DNA of 64,000 nt from positions 17,652,241 to 17,716,240 of the forward strand of contig NC_092182.1 in the NCBI RefSeq assembly GCF_043641665.1, given 5' to 3'. A program made the translations under genes and the position numbers. The notes under the pieces were generated by a model. That model was not told where the DNA came from. It was given only the letters and a program-made list of their open reading frames with translations, and made no database searches. Below, piece after piece: positions 48,771-60,439 of this stretch (the stretch's first letter is position 1; each line of letters starts with the position of its first letter). The DNA comes from Enoplosus armatus. Lineage: Eukaryota; Chordata; Actinopteri; Centrarchiformes; Enoplosidae.

Positions 48771-49199
48771 CAATGAATGAAATGGCCTCGGGGAAAAACT
48801 GAGAGAGGTTCTGGCTCCAGTGATCGGAGATGGGGATCTGTTTGTACTTGAAGTCCCCTTCGTGCTCGAACATGTTGGGCAGGTTGGGCGTCACGTTGAG
48901 GATGTACTTGATATTGTACTTGCTGAGCACATCCAGGTTGGCGGAGTCTTTGGCACAGCCCAGGTAAAGGTACGGCAGGATCTGGACGGGAAACGCTGGC
49001 TGGTTGTTGGGGAGCGGGCTGCCCTCCGATTCAGTGGCGCTGCCCGGTTCGCGGTCAGATTCCCCGTCTGAGCAGTCGGAGCTGATGCGGAGTCCTCCCA
49101 GACCGAGGACGGAGGCTGGTGGGGAGCTGCTGGGACAGGAGCAGTCCAAGTTGGTCTCGCAGTGTTCGGGGTACTCCGACTGGAACTTGTTGAAGCCAC
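48771..49199 (-). CDS. dusp7: dusp7 exon 2: linker and first half of phosphatase domain
   Basis: A 429-bp, phase-1 to phase-1 exon for residues 137-280. It begins [18 protein letters not shown], then an acidic Ser/Pro-rich linker ([39 protein letters not shown], about 160-198). The phosphatase domain follows ([59 protein letters not shown]). Asp262 in IPISDHW is the expected general acid. Ser197-Pro198 falls where DUSP6 has an ERK-phosphorylated Ser-Pro that controls stability. [12 protein letters not shown] and [11 protein letters not shown] are typical of DUSP7. The acceptor AG is at 49201-49200 and the donor GTAAGT starts at 48770. Confidence 0.97.
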
Positions 49200-50894
49200 C
49201 TAGAGGATGAGGAAAAGAGCAGAGGGTCAACATTAGGATAAAGCCAAGAAAATCATTTCACTGGGTGGTATAAAAATTATGCCCAAGCACAGGCAGGGAT
49301 CGGTCTGTGAGGCAAAATAATTCAGCATTTACAAAATGGCAGCTGAATGTCAAGTCTGCAGGATACAGGAGGTGGATCATGAACCTGAATGATGAGAAAT
49401 TAACCATTTGGATTTTTGAGCAGCAGTGAATAAATTAGAAAGAAAAAGAAGAAGAAGAAAATAACTAGATAAATAAAGTTTTGACTATTTGTATATAACA
49501 TTTTAGAAAAAGATAAAGGTGGTGGTAAATAATAAGCAAGAATTAGGGGGTGTAGTGGAGGCCATCCAACTGAAATCACTTCACAAACCTTTTTCATTCC
49601 TTTTCATTTTTCATTCATCCACACTACAGTCACCTCACATAAAGATTAATACATCACAAATAGTATTAAACCTGCAATTTGTATCACGATAGGGGTTTAT
49701 AACGGAATAAAACAAACAAAGAAACAAAAAAGTATTTTCGTGAAAAACAGATAATGTTGTCACACCATCTTTTTTTTATGTACCACTACATCACATACTG
49801 GTGTGACAGAGAACAGGAGAATAACGCGATATTCACGTCATTATGAATAAGCTGGACAGATGTGCTCCATTGAGAAAAGCTGAGCCCTGGGGAGACTCAG
49901 CAGCAGAGGAGGACACTCACTCAGCGCAGTGGACTTTTTGTGAATGGCAGCTGAGCTTCAGTGACTCCAGTGAAACATTTCTACCATTATCTATAAATCA
50001 AACACTCCCGCATCTTCTAATGCTGCCATATTTTTGTATATGTATCTGTGTAGTTTGTTTTGTTTTTCTTTAATAACATGTATTTATTTTCCTGCTGGAG
50101 GATTAACCAGAGCGTCGTCTCCTGGTTTCCGTTCATTCATGAAAAAAAAAAAAGCTCGTCTTTTCCTGAAGGAGCACAACATGGCGGGGCCATTTCTGCA
50201 GCATTTAACTGAAAACACATTTAACCCAGCTCTATATATTCAGACACAAAACACTGTTTGGCGTTTCTTTTGATTAGCCTACAATATAAATCGACTCCGT
50301 CCTCATAAGATGTCAAATTAGAACAATCGTTTATGTCGGCAATAAATGAAGGAAGTGTTCTGTCAAAGTTCATTATGACTTCACAGTGAGTGGAGCTCGT
50401 GTGGTACATTATATAAATTAAGCATAACAATGTGCTTTGTTATAATAGACACATCTGTCGCTGCCTCTTTATGAGACATAAATAATAAGACAAACTTTAG
50501 ACTGAACACGGGTGATAACTGGATTTATTTGCCACACTGTGACACTTTAACTCCCCTACAAGCAATTTAATAATCTGTAATAACGCTTTATATTAATGCG
50601 AGTGGCTTGTCAAACGTGAACATGCCAAATCTCAAGCGTTTTGTTCCAGATATGCCCAAAAAAAAATCCAATAGACGTATCCACTAATCCAATGATCCCA
50701 GGCCAGATCAATCAGAGGGTTAATATTGTTGTTTTAGCTTTAATTGTTTACTGTTTGGTGAGAATGACACCTTCGGACATCCTGTAATGTCACTTCATTC
50801 AATCAGAGTGAAATTAAACACAGTCAGCGTGAAGTTGTTTTATGAATTAAAGGGACTACGGCACAGATTTAAAGGCAGCGGTGGCTGATCTTAC
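49200..50894 (-). other. dusp7: dusp7 intron 1
   Basis: A 1.7-kb intron, donor GTAAGA at 50894, acceptor AG at 49201-49200. Nothing recognised inside beyond short A-rich and GAA-rich runs (49440-49460, 50141-50152). Confidence 0.93.
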
Positions 50895-51303
50895 CCTCCA
50901 GATAGAAAGCCTTGCACCCGTCGTCCCGCAGTTTCTGCAGGAGCAGCCCCAGCACGGAGCTCCCCAGCCCGGACTCCTGCCGCTCCGGGGTCGCCTCGTC
51001 GTACAGAACCACCACGTCCGTCTTGCACCGCTTGACAAATTTCTCCTTGTCCTCGTTGTTGGGGATGATGGAGCGGATGGGGAGGTTGCCCTTCTTCAGC
51101 CTCCGGAGCATGAGGCCCGGGATGGCCAGGTTGATGGCCGACTCGACGTGCGAGGACTCGTACAGCTCATGGGGTCTGCAGTCCAGCAGCAGCAGAGAGC
51201 TGGCCCCGGACTCCAGCTCCTCCTGCAGCCACTCCACGCTCTTACTCGACATCATCATCATAGTCACGATCACAGAGTCTCCCCACAGATGATTAATTTT
51301 CAT
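50895..51303 (-). CDS. dusp7: dusp7 exon 1: dual specificity phosphatase 7 (MKP-X), rhodanese-like ERK-binding domain
   Basis: First coding exon of the gene; the spliced CDS is 1155 nt, 384 residues, close to DUSP6 (381) and shorter than human DUSP7 (419), which has a long Ala/Gly-rich N-terminus missing here. The protein is a cytoplasmic phosphatase that binds and inactivates ERK1/2. Residues 20-137 form the non-catalytic CDC25/rhodanese-like domain: [33 protein letters not shown], and the kinase interaction motif [15 protein letters not shown] with Arg67-Arg68 expected to contact the ERK docking groove. [18 protein letters not shown] closes the exon, the position of a nuclear export signal in DUSP6. 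The start at 51303 is the first ATG after an in-frame TAG (51390-51388). Met15-18 have a better context (A at -3) and may be used instead. DUSP7 over DUSP6 is favoured by [11 protein letters not shown] and PIRSIIPN. Confidence 0.96.
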
Positions 51304-51617
51304 CAGGGAAACGTTAATCCGCCTGCCCCCCGGTGTGACATGAAAAACAACACAACAGAAGAGAGGGACAGAAGAAAAATCACGGCGCTAAACTTCTCTT
51401 CCCGCGGCCACCACCACCGCCGCCGCCGCCGCCGCTCCTGGTCCTGGTCCTGCGGGTACGCACACACACGCATCCAACACGCACTTCCACACACGCACCC
51501 ACATCCACCACGCGCGCACCGATGCCCCTCTGGTTGGAGCAGGAAACTTGAACATGCAGAGGTTTCTTTCCCTCCTTCCTTCAGTCCGATAGAAGTGGAG
51601 GTTTCATTCCAGTCCAT
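51303..51617 (-). other. Upstream ORF in dusp7 5'UTR, stop overlaps main start
   Basis: A 104-codon frame starts with an ATG at 51617-51615 and ends in TGA at 51305-51303. The TGA shares its A with the dusp7 ATG (TGATG). The peptide is Arg/Cys-rich and low-complexity in the middle, with no recognised family. Whether it lies in the mRNA depends on the true transcription start. A coding role is not claimed. Confidence 0.4.
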
Positions 51618-51880
51618 CGACGTCCATTTGGCGAGCCCGCTCCAACTTTGATTCGTACGCGCACACCGACAGAAACGATCCCAGAGAAGCCTCGTTAGTG
51701 TCTCGGGATGTGAGTTCCGGATGGGTCGCTGCTGCTAAAGCCCATGATTACTGTTAGTGTTTGACATGCTGGCCCGTGGAGCGCCTCTGGTTTGTCAGGT
51801 CCACTGGATGCGTTAAAGAGGCTCTGCGGGTTTGTCATTGAGGAGAGGGAGGAGCGGAGAGATTTAAAGGCGCAGAGCTG
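51304..51880 (-). promoter_or_regulatory. dusp7: dusp7 5'UTR and CpG-rich promoter
   Basis: Base composition changes sharply to CpG-rich from about 50880 to 51840, with GCC/GCG runs at 51403-51434. A TATA-like CCTTTAAATC lies at 51870-51861 on the minus strand, putting a possible start of transcription near 51835 and a 5'UTR of about 530 nt. DUSP7-group genes are induced by ERK/FGF signalling, usually through ETS and CRE sites. I did not verify such sites here. Confidence 0.5.
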
Positions 51881-51899
51881 CTGAACACACAGGAGATCA

Positions 51900-53440
51900 C
51901 ACTGTTTTCATCACATTCATGTCCATTCATTAGTCTGTACAGCGTAGTCTAACTTTGAATAACACATGTGACTTAGGATGGTAAATCTATTAATACAGCC
52001 TGTCGTGTTCATGGTACTGGACTTCCCTTTTATTTCTATTTACAGACTGAATTTGTTTGTCTTTCACGAGTTAAGTTGTAAATATGTCTTTAATACATTT
52101 CCCTTGTGAACCTTGAATAATACTTTTGAGATTGAAAGTGAATTCTTGACTCTTTTGCCTTATACTTAGCATTATACCATTATATAAATTACCAAAAGTT
52201 ACAAAGCTCTTATTAATAATTTAATGTAACCGATGCTTGCAAAAGATTAATGACCATTAGAAAAACCATCATGTCATATCCTGTTGTGCTACATGGACTT
52301 TGTGGTGAGTTTGTTTTAAAAATGACTTCTATTTCCAGGGTCAAGAATTAACTTTCAGGCCCAACGTGTTCTTTAAGTTCTCAGAAAAATGGAAATTTTG
52401 AAATTATTTACATTTCCATGACAGCTGCGCTCATGAAAACTGTGTGATGTGATCGAAAGCTCCAGAATAGCAACTAAATGACCCACGTGGTGAGGCTGAA
52501 ATGGGAGGAGTCACTGGTATTGGAAGTGTTTTTCCATATTCAGTATTCCCATCTCAATTTTCTCCCATAATATCCTGAATGGTACTTAATGACCCTATAT
52601 GTTTACGTTATGACCACCAGTTTTAACATGGCATGAAGCTGTAGGCCTGCAAGAAAGAGGAAACCATGATAACACTCTCAGAAACTGAGCGACATACATT
52701 TTTGTACTCACACATGTATCTTCACAGGTTTTGTATACTTACGTTCCTTACAAGAGTCGATCCATGCAGGCCAAAAAACAAGCAACACAACTCCAAAGGG
52801 CAAAATGCGTTCCTTCTTTTCGGAGTTTGGAGACATTGAAAACGATTAAGAAGCCAATGACTTGTTCTTGAGCAGTAAGCTATACTTTCTCCAGAAGTCG
52901 TACAGTGTTCATTCCCACAATGTTGCCCAAAATCTTTAAACCTTAATTAGTTGTATTAATGACTCTGTGTGTACCTGTGGGGTCCTTACAGTCCTGTTCA
53001 TTTATTACTGTTCGTTCCAGTTTCTCTGTGACACAACAGCTGCTGTATCACACTGTGTATTTTAAGAAGCGTTGTTGAGAGTTTTGTAGATTTTTACCTC
53101 ACCTCTGTTTTAAAAATCGGAGCTGTGTGAAAATAAATCACAAAATATTTAGAGATGCACATTTGAGAAAAAGGCAAAATGCAGTTTACTGTAGGTATCC
53201 ATGTCAAATGCTGATGCTCGCATATCAACAAAGTGCATATGGAGCAAAAAACAAGAAGATAACTGGCTGCAACATGCAGATAGGAAACGTGTATTCAGCA
53301 TTCAGCTCTCTGTGGGCACTTTTTGTTGATTTGTCCACATCAGAATGATTCCCCCTCTACAGATGGAACACACAATTCATGTCTTTTCCATTGACAGTGC
53401 AGCAAAAAACCCAGATGTTTGATAACACAATATCATCCAG
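51900..53440. other. Upstream flank of dusp7, nothing recognised
   Basis: AT-rich, no exon, RNA gene or firm repeat recognised. Confidence 0.5.
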
Positions 53441-53449
53441 CTGTAGTAA

Positions 53450-53664
53450 ATGATTTCACTTATATAGCGCTTTTCAACCTTCAACAGTTCCCAAAGTGCT
53501 TTACAGCTAAGTCTCATTCACCCATTCACTCACACACCGATGGCGACCAAGCTGCCACGCAAGGTGCTGGTCTCCATCAGGAGCAACTTAGGGTTCAGTG
53601 TCTTGCTCAAGGACACTTTAACATGACGGGGGGACAGTTCTAACCACTGCGCCACCATGCCCAT
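53450..53664 (-). mobile_element. tRNA-derived SINE, minus strand, promoter box B lost
   Basis: Read on the minus strand it begins GGGCATGGTGGCGCAGTGG, which fits the RNA polymerase III box A (TRGCNNAGYNGG-like). It then has GTGTCCTTGAGCAAGACACT, GAACCCTAAGTTGCTCC, GCCATCGGTGTGTGAGTG, AATGGGTGAATGAGACTTAG and the tail CTGTAAAGCACTTTGGGAAC followed by AAAAGCGCTATATAAGTG. This is the body and tail of a widespread fish SINE family. The GGTTCGA-type box B expected after box A is missing, so this copy is probably not transcribable on its own. Confidence 0.8.
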
Positions 53665-53819
53665 CACTATACATAAATGCACACAATACACAGAGCTAAG
53701 CCAAGATGATGTCTTCATGTTGCTTGTTTTGTCCCACTAATAGGCCAAGATATTCTATTTACATATAAATATTTCTATTATATATATAATCTAATATATC
53801 GATTTATATATAATGATAC

Positions 53820-53900
53820 CACACAGAGAAAAACAGTAAATCGTCACATTTCAGATGGTGGAACAGGTGAATGTTTGGCATTTTTGCTCAATAAATGACT
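53820..53900 (+). repeat. GATTAAT-family repeat fragment
   Basis: CAGTAAATCGTCACATTTCA, TTTGGCATTTTTGCTCAATA and TGATTGATCAAATTCTC match the 3' part of the family seen at 47900-48740, in the opposite orientation. Confidence 0.55.
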
Positions 53901-53904
53901 TGCT

Positions 53905-54455
53905 GTTGATTGATCAAATTCTCACTGATTTTATTGACTCAGTGTGAATATGTTTTATTTGTTTATATCACTATTTTATGATTTATTTTTTAAATCATAT
54001 TTCATTGTGTGTCTTATTTCATTCTCTGTACTTCCATTTGCCTAATTACATTTAATTGTAGTGCTGAATAATTTTGATCTTCCCACATGAAGCTCTTTGT
54101 AACTCTGTTTTAATAAAGTTTATTATTCATATTAATACCGTGGCTTTGTTTTTTTTTTCTATTTGTAACAGCTCAATGGTGCTGGTGTACCTGCTGCACT
54201 ACACAAACCATCACTGGGTCATCACTACGTTTCACCATGAATGACCTAATAAGGCATCAGCAGGTTGTGACAGAGGCAGAGAGGGGGAAAAGAGGAGCGT
54301 TTGATTTCCTCACAGCTGCAGAGAGGAGGAGAGGGGGATACACCAGCTGCAGACAATGGCTCTCTATCCCCCCCAGTGACTTACACACAAACACACACAC
54401 TCACTAACAAAACACAAACACATACATACATGCATACACACAAGTACACACACAC
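53905..54455. other. Intergenic sequence, nothing recognised
   Basis: AT-rich, then purine-rich, leading into CA-rich sequence. Confidence 0.5.
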
Positions 54456-54460
54456 AAGTA

Positions 54461-54462
<2 letters not shown>

Positions 54463-54506
<44 letters not shown>
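54463..54506. repeat. (CA)n microsatellite
   Basis: About 44 bp of CA after a CA-rich lead-in from 54375. Confidence 0.96.
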
Positions 54507-54509
<3 letters not shown>

Positions 54510-54510
<1 letters not shown>

Positions 54511-56650
54511 TTAGGGCTCTTGTGTTTCCACTCCCTTCATGGACAACAACAGGCTCTCAGAGAGAGTGTGTAGTCCTTCTGTGTGTGTTTGTCTACAAAC
54601 TGCTCTCCAGCAGTAAACAAAACATCATCATACATACTATCATCAGTAGTGTTAGCAGTAGCATTATGCTAGCTCAATGTGTATTTTGTGTCATTTCATG
54701 CTGTATTCTGATTAGTTGATTTACACTTTGTGGGATTTTGGTCCGACATTTCTAACACATCAAAATCTTGGTTTTGGGGAGCACTCCTGCATATGTGAAG
54801 AAAAGTTGTATAAAGCCTATTGTGGCTCCAGACAGAGCTGCCTGAAGTCATCCGGGGCTCTGACTGAACTGGCTGTGGTTGCGTTGCATTGTGGGAAACG
54901 TTCGTGCCAGGTTTTCCAAGTATTACGTGGAATAAAAAAGACGATATCTCTAGGTCTGCTGCAATTATTTTGTCTGACTGATTATTTTGTGCTGTAATGA
55001 AAACATGGCGAATCTTCAATCTTCAATAACGTTAATATTTATGACTAAATATGCAACAATCAAAGTTAAAGTCTGTAAAAACATTCATAAGTTTTATTTA
55101 TCAAGGGGTTTAACACTCAAAATCTCAGCTAATCTGCTTCATCGTGTCTGTTTGGGTGTGTCTTGATCAGATTTGTTTGACCGTGGTGGCTTAAGTAAAC
55201 AGCACCGCAACTGTCATCCAATTTTTCACATATTGTTAAATTCTGATTGGTGCTCAGAGGGACATGACATCAGCTTTTTCCAACTGACCTCTGCCCACTT
55301 CAAACCAGCAAGAAGAACCCAGTCAAACACATCAGAGACAGAAAGCTCTCTCAATTGAAGTAACTAAAACAGTTTTAACTCTTTAAATCTAAAAAATGTG
55401 TTCATGTGGGGTCATTTGCTCAAAGTTAGAAGCTGATTGAGGAAATGAGTTTGACTTAAAAAAGTTGGACGTACAGTACCGAGCAGGATGAGTTACATAA
55501 TAAAAGCAGAACAAGACAAATAAGCTTATGTAAAGATTAGGCCATATTCATCACTATCTGAACAACAAAAGACATGAACTCACCAGCAGCTTTACCCACC
55601 ATTGTGAGTCTACTTGCTCATACATGCATCAATAGCCTTTAATCTGCCATTTTGGAAAGCACGGGAGCTTTCGGATTGTCTATGTACACACATTTCCTGT
55701 TTCACAATACCTCGAGTCTGTGTCAACACCGTCAAGTTTTTAGAAAATTACACCGCTGTTCTTGAGGGTTTTAATCAGCTTTATTATCCTCATATTGAAA
55801 TGGAATATGAAGCCACACAAACAAACATGGCCGTACAGTATAACCTATTCAAACAGAAAAGGCAATATGTGCAATATGAATCTATTCACTGTTGACACAG
55901 AGAGTCCTCCTTCATTGATGGAAAAAAAACCTCCTTTTACCAGATGGAAGAGCCTGTAATTCCATCTTAAATCTATACCCCAGAATGGTAACGTAATTTT
56001 CTGAAGCATGGTGTTGAGATGAACCCACTCTGAGCTCCTCCACCTGTACGAAGTGTTGTTTCTCTGATTGAAAAGCCACATACCAAAAATATTACACAAA
56101 TCCATGCAGAACCTAAAAAAACAAGGACAAAGATAAATCTTATTATGTGAAGATCTTTTGGGAGGTGAAGTGTTGTCTTAGCTGGGATTTAGAGAAACAA
56201 AACAGATGAGCAGCAGTTTTTGTCCCCCAGTAAGAAGTGGCTGTGATTCTACGTCCCCCGAAACAGCACCTGAAGTGGAAATCCACCCTGAAAAACTTCA
56301 TACATCACTCGTAGTTTCCAGTAGTCAGATCTTCTGAATCTTCACTTAGTCATTGATTTTTGCTAAGAAATCAGTATAAATATCCTTTGTGTTTGCTTTA
56401 TTTAGTCAAAAAGGTGATAGCACCCACTAAATCAGCGTTCTTTAGAGGGGGCGTTGATTTTTGGTACTGACTGACAATGCCAGCACTGGTAAGTTGATAT
56501 CTATGTGGGCGGGCAGTAAAAATAGTTTGTTATATCACTTGATTTGAATTATGGATTAACATACTAAGTGCTGAGGCTACAGCTGACTACTTGTTGTTGC
56601 GAGTTTGACAGTCTTGTCATTTACCATCACCACAACTGGATCCATCAGTG
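54510..56650. other. Intergenic sequence, nothing firm recognised
   Basis: No exon recognised. 54820-54900 (GTGGCTCCAGACAGAGCTGC, GGTTGCGTTGCATTGTGGG) has a repeat-like feel but was not assigned. Confidence 0.45.
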
Positions 56651-56684
56651 CTAACGTTAGCAAGCCAGGCTAACTAGAGCTGTG

Positions 56685-56870
56685 TTCAAAATCACTCCCT
56701 ATTTACTATAATGGCGCTCTACATTTACTGTCCGCCATTTTATTTGAGTGTCCAAACTCTCAGTATGAAAATGATCCAGTAGTGTCCCACTACTACCACA
56801 ATGAAGTGAAAAAGGTAGTCTGTGGCACGTACAGTGCTTTCTGCTAACAATCCCACAATGAAACCTGTCG
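56685..56870 (+). mobile_element. Teleost dispersed repeat ('GCCATTTTATTTGAGTG' family), plus orientation
   Basis: GTTCAAAATCACTCCCTATT, CCGCCATTTTATTTGAGTGT, GTAGTGTCCCACTACTACCA and CAATCCCACAATG share order and spacing with the reverse copy at 11840-12015. The repeat may continue rightward to about 57190 (CTAGCAACGGCGGCCCTC). Confidence 0.65.
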
Positions 56871-57199
56871 TATCTTATAGATACAAATTACCATGATTCT
56901 ACACTTAAGAATGATGATGCAAAATTATGATGATTAATAAGTGAAATTTCAATTAGTAATTCATTATTATAAATAAAGTTTCTGTTATGTAGTTAATTAT
57001 TAAACAAGGTAGTGATTTCGGAAACCGCCTAGGTGGAGAGTGAAAGCTAGTTAGCCTAGCTTGCTAGCTTTTGTATTAATGCTCGTAGGCTGTACGGGGC
57101 TATGATGTCACCACGGAATGTGACAGCACGTCTCCTAGCAACGGCGGCCCTCAGGTGTCAGTTAGCCGCTGCCATGGGAACTGCCCTACCAGAGGCTTG

Positions 57200-58390
57200 A
57201 AGCTTAGACACTGTTTCAATTAAGAAGACCAAAAAAGATTTTATGCTCTTTTGAAAAATGTAAAAATATACATGATAGCTGCCATAAATTTAAGACAATC
57301 TAAATTTTAGTTTATGGCAAAAGAAACTTCCGACAGTGGAAGGGAGATTAATCTGATCTTTGTGGACTCGTCTGGGCTTTCTTACCCATGAATAGCTTTA
57401 AACCGATCATTTCTGAACCAGAAAATCTGTCCATATCCCTGGAAAATCACCCTGGGTTGTATCCAGTATTCAGAAAAAGTCTCCCATTCATTGTCAGTGG
57501 AACGGCTCCAAAACCTTTTTTTTCACAGATTAAAATGTTCTGCAGAGATTTAAACTTCATGTTCACAAGGCTGAACTGTACCTGTTCATTAAGACAACAT
57601 TTGTAGCTCAAACTCATCCTGATTAAGCAGGATTTGTGGTACGTCTGTCTTGATAAAATTATTTATGAACAAAATAATTGATCTATTGCTCTGTCTATTA
57701 CTATTATCCTGATATGCTGCATGTAAATTTCCCCCTTACCTCCTGAAGAAAACTAGGAAAATGCCAACTTGGCACTAAGCTCTGCTTCTTGTTTTTGTCT
57801 GAGGTCTCTTTAAGGCAGACTGTGGTTTAAACCCACTCACCTCAGTGATGGAGTGAGGTGGCCACCCCTCTCCCACGCTAACGCTGGCATTTCCTCTGCT
57901 GTTTCCTTTGCCCCCAAACACGCAGGTCGCCAGCCCATAAAAAACAGGCCTGGAAAATGTATCAAGGCATTCTGTCTGTCTCTGTTCAGCTGCTCTGTGA
58001 TTCGTATCTATTTATTAATCACTAACACGTGCAGGTACAGAGATTGGTATGCTTAGGTTTTCTGGAAATTACAACAATAGTGACTGAATAGTGACGGATT
58101 TAACTGTACTTTTTGGTGTTCATACTACTTTGAATAGAAAATTACAAACTTGACAGAGGCACTATTGTTGTTGATTGTGTTGCATTATAGTATAGAGTAA
58201 GTGCTGAACTGGACTGCATTCATTAGATTACATAGTTCACAAATGCTCTTATGCTTCTGATAACTGTTGTATGGTCTTATTCCCTGTAGTACTTTCCAAG
58301 AAAGAACAGTGCTGTATACGTTTTTTTTTCATTATTATTATTTAGGTATTGTTCTCCAGCAATTGTGTGTTAGGTGCATTTCCAGCAATA
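57200..58390. other. Intergenic sequence, nothing recognised
   Basis: No exon or repeat assigned. Confidence 0.5.
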
Positions 58391-58839
58391 ACTTAATTTA
58401 TATACAGTAGTATTTATAGAAAAACAAGTTACAAAGTGCCTTACAAAAGTGAAAAAACAAAAAATTAATAGATGACTGGAATAAAATATAAATAATAAGT
58501 AAAATGCAAGTTAATTGAAATCAAAAGGACAAGTGCAATAAGAGCAAAAAATTAAAAATGCAATTCTAAATTGTGTTTTAGCAACCTTAGCCGGACAAGA
58601 TCGTCAATATCGGATGCTTTTACAAAACCCCAAATTACATTCAGTGACAACTTTTTCTGTACAATGTTTTTTAAAATCCTTACTTCTTACCATTCTCTGC
58701 ATGGAAACTACGAAATGGTTAAGGTTAGGCAAAGATCTTGTGGTTAATAAAAAAAAAAGCCAATGTTAATTAAAGATCTGTGACAGGAAGCAACTCCTGC
58801 ATGTAAGTCACATGCACTAAACATCCATCCCCCACCCCC

Positions 58840-59300
58840 ACCAGGACCTCCACGTCCTTATTTTCCACCTTGCTGCATAAAGGGAACAGGTTCCAGTATC
58901 TGCACTGGACATAATGTAATTTATGGGAATGCAGAGATGTTTTTTAGTAGAGATTTAAACAAAGATCTACGTTGCCTGATTTCCTCTGGCAGGTGGTTCC
59001 AGAATTGAGGAGCCCAGACCACTCTGGTTTTTAGCCTTGACCTGGGAACTGCTACTAGAGACCCACAAGAGAATCTCATGCTAAACTCAGGATTGTATTG
59101 GGGTTAGCATGTCAGAAATATAGTTAAGAGGCAGCCCCATACGTGCCTTAAAAGAAACTGTTAAAATCGAATGAACAACGTACAGCCAACTATAGTAGAG
59201 ACGCTAAAATTGGGGTTATGTACATTCTTCTATTAGCAGCTGCAGTTTGCATACGTTTTACCAAATATAAAGCATTGCGGTTATCTAATCAAATATAATG
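58840..59300 (+). repeat. Teleost dispersed repeat (retroelement-like, 'GGCAGGTGGTTCCAGA' family)
   Basis: CTGGCAGGTGGTTCCAGAAT, GAGGAGCCCAGACCACTCTG, TTTTTAGCCTTGACCTGGGA, GCCTTAAAAGAAACTG and TTAAAATCGAATGAACAACG follow the order of a repeat I know as common in fish. It is diverged and has no usable open frame. A leading piece near 58400-58450 (GTTACAAAGTGCCTTACAAA) may belong to it. Confidence 0.6.
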
Positions 59301-59537
59301 AAACCATGGGTTACAGTTTGAGCTGATAAAAAAGGACAATTTTCCCCCAACAACCAGAGAAAGCCAAGGTGGTGATGTCGGGTGAACTGGTGGAGCATTC
59401 AGTGTCCACAGAAGTAAAAAGGAGGCCAGTGTTAATGCTCTTCAGTGGAAGTGTGTGAGCACTGACTGCTATGAATTTTTCAGTAATCCAAGAGATAGAC
59501 CAAGTGTGGCTGTGGTTGTATCGAAGTGTATATATAG

Positions 59538-59556
59538 TGTGTGTGTGTGTGTGTGT
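59538..59556. repeat. (GT)n microsatellite, short
   Basis: About nine GT units. Confidence 0.9.
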
Positions 59557-59559
59557 CTA

Positions 59560-60285
59560 TAGAAGAGCGGTGAACGCGTCCTTACGCTGTGAACTCTGAG
59601 CAGTTTCTGAGCCACAGAGAAGTCCCTCAGTTGAATTCATTATTAAAGAGAGAGAGAGATAGTGAGACTAACATAACACACAGAGGAGGAGAGAGAGATG
59701 GAGACAGACGATGGAGAATGGAAATCTCCTCAGTCCAGCAGTAATCATGAGAGAAAAAGCAGTTAAATAAAACATTTATGATTGTGAGGATTTTTGCTTG
59801 CCAATCTTCACCGCCAACACTGTAGCCTAAAAAATACATTCATATACTGCTAACTGGCTGATTTGCAAAATTGGTTTTGGAGGAAATATAATTCCTGCCT
59901 GGATAACATTCACTGACAATGGGTTATCCAATCTAGGAGGTGTGACATCCTTAAGGTCTCAGTATGCCTAAAACAAACTAATTTGTACGTCTAAAAAGTC
60001 AAAAGTGTTAACATCTCGTCAAGACGCAATGAATCTTTTAAATTGTAATGTCCAGAATGTGTGTGGGGAACTTCAGACACCGTTACTCTTTACACTACAT
60101 TGAAGTCAGAGGGAGCAGGTCAGGGTGGATGGTTCGGCTCACAAAGCACAGAACTTAGAGTGTGAGTTCAGACATTCATGGTACGCAGAGGATGCATCCT
60201 AATGACTTCTGTGATCACCTGACTTCTCCTCTAGCGCCACCAAATACCTTCAAAACTACTGACATCCCCATCAGCCTCAACTTTA
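59560..60285. other. Intergenic sequence, nothing recognised
   Basis: A short GA run at 59647-59660. No exon recognised. Confidence 0.5.
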
Positions 60286-60289
60286 CTTT

Positions 60290-60430
60290 ATTTAGTGGTA
60301 ATTAGCAAATGTTAGCATGCTAACATTTACGATAAACTAAGACGGTGAACATGGTAAACATTATACCAGCTAAACCTCAACATGTTAGCATTGTCTTAAA
60401 TTGCCTCAGAGTGTATATGCTAATGCAACT
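60290..60430 (-). repeat. Partial reverse copy of the 21.8-kb repeat
   Basis: GGTAATTAGCAAATGTTAGC, ATGCTAACATTTACGATAAA, GGTGAACATGGTAAACATTA and CAACATGTTAGCATTGTC are the reverse complement of the 5' part of the family (including a segment missing from the 21796 copy). Confidence 0.7.
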
Positions 60431-60439
60431 GATTTGCTA

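Noticed and set aside
48820..49210. Plus- and minus-strand open frames overlapping dusp7 exon 2
   Set aside because: They are shadows of the conserved dusp7 frame, which has clear splice sites and family match.
50881..51651. 256-codon plus-strand open frame
   Set aside because: It is antisense to dusp7 exon 1 and its 5'UTR. The openness comes from the GC-rich coding strand opposite it. No family resemblance.
41060..51840. Assignment of the phosphatase gene as dusp6 or dusp9
   Set aside because: Considered because catalytic numbering equals DUSP6 (Asp262, Cys293, Arg299), but many DUSP7-specific residues ([48 protein letters not shown]) and the rpl29 neighbour favour dusp7.
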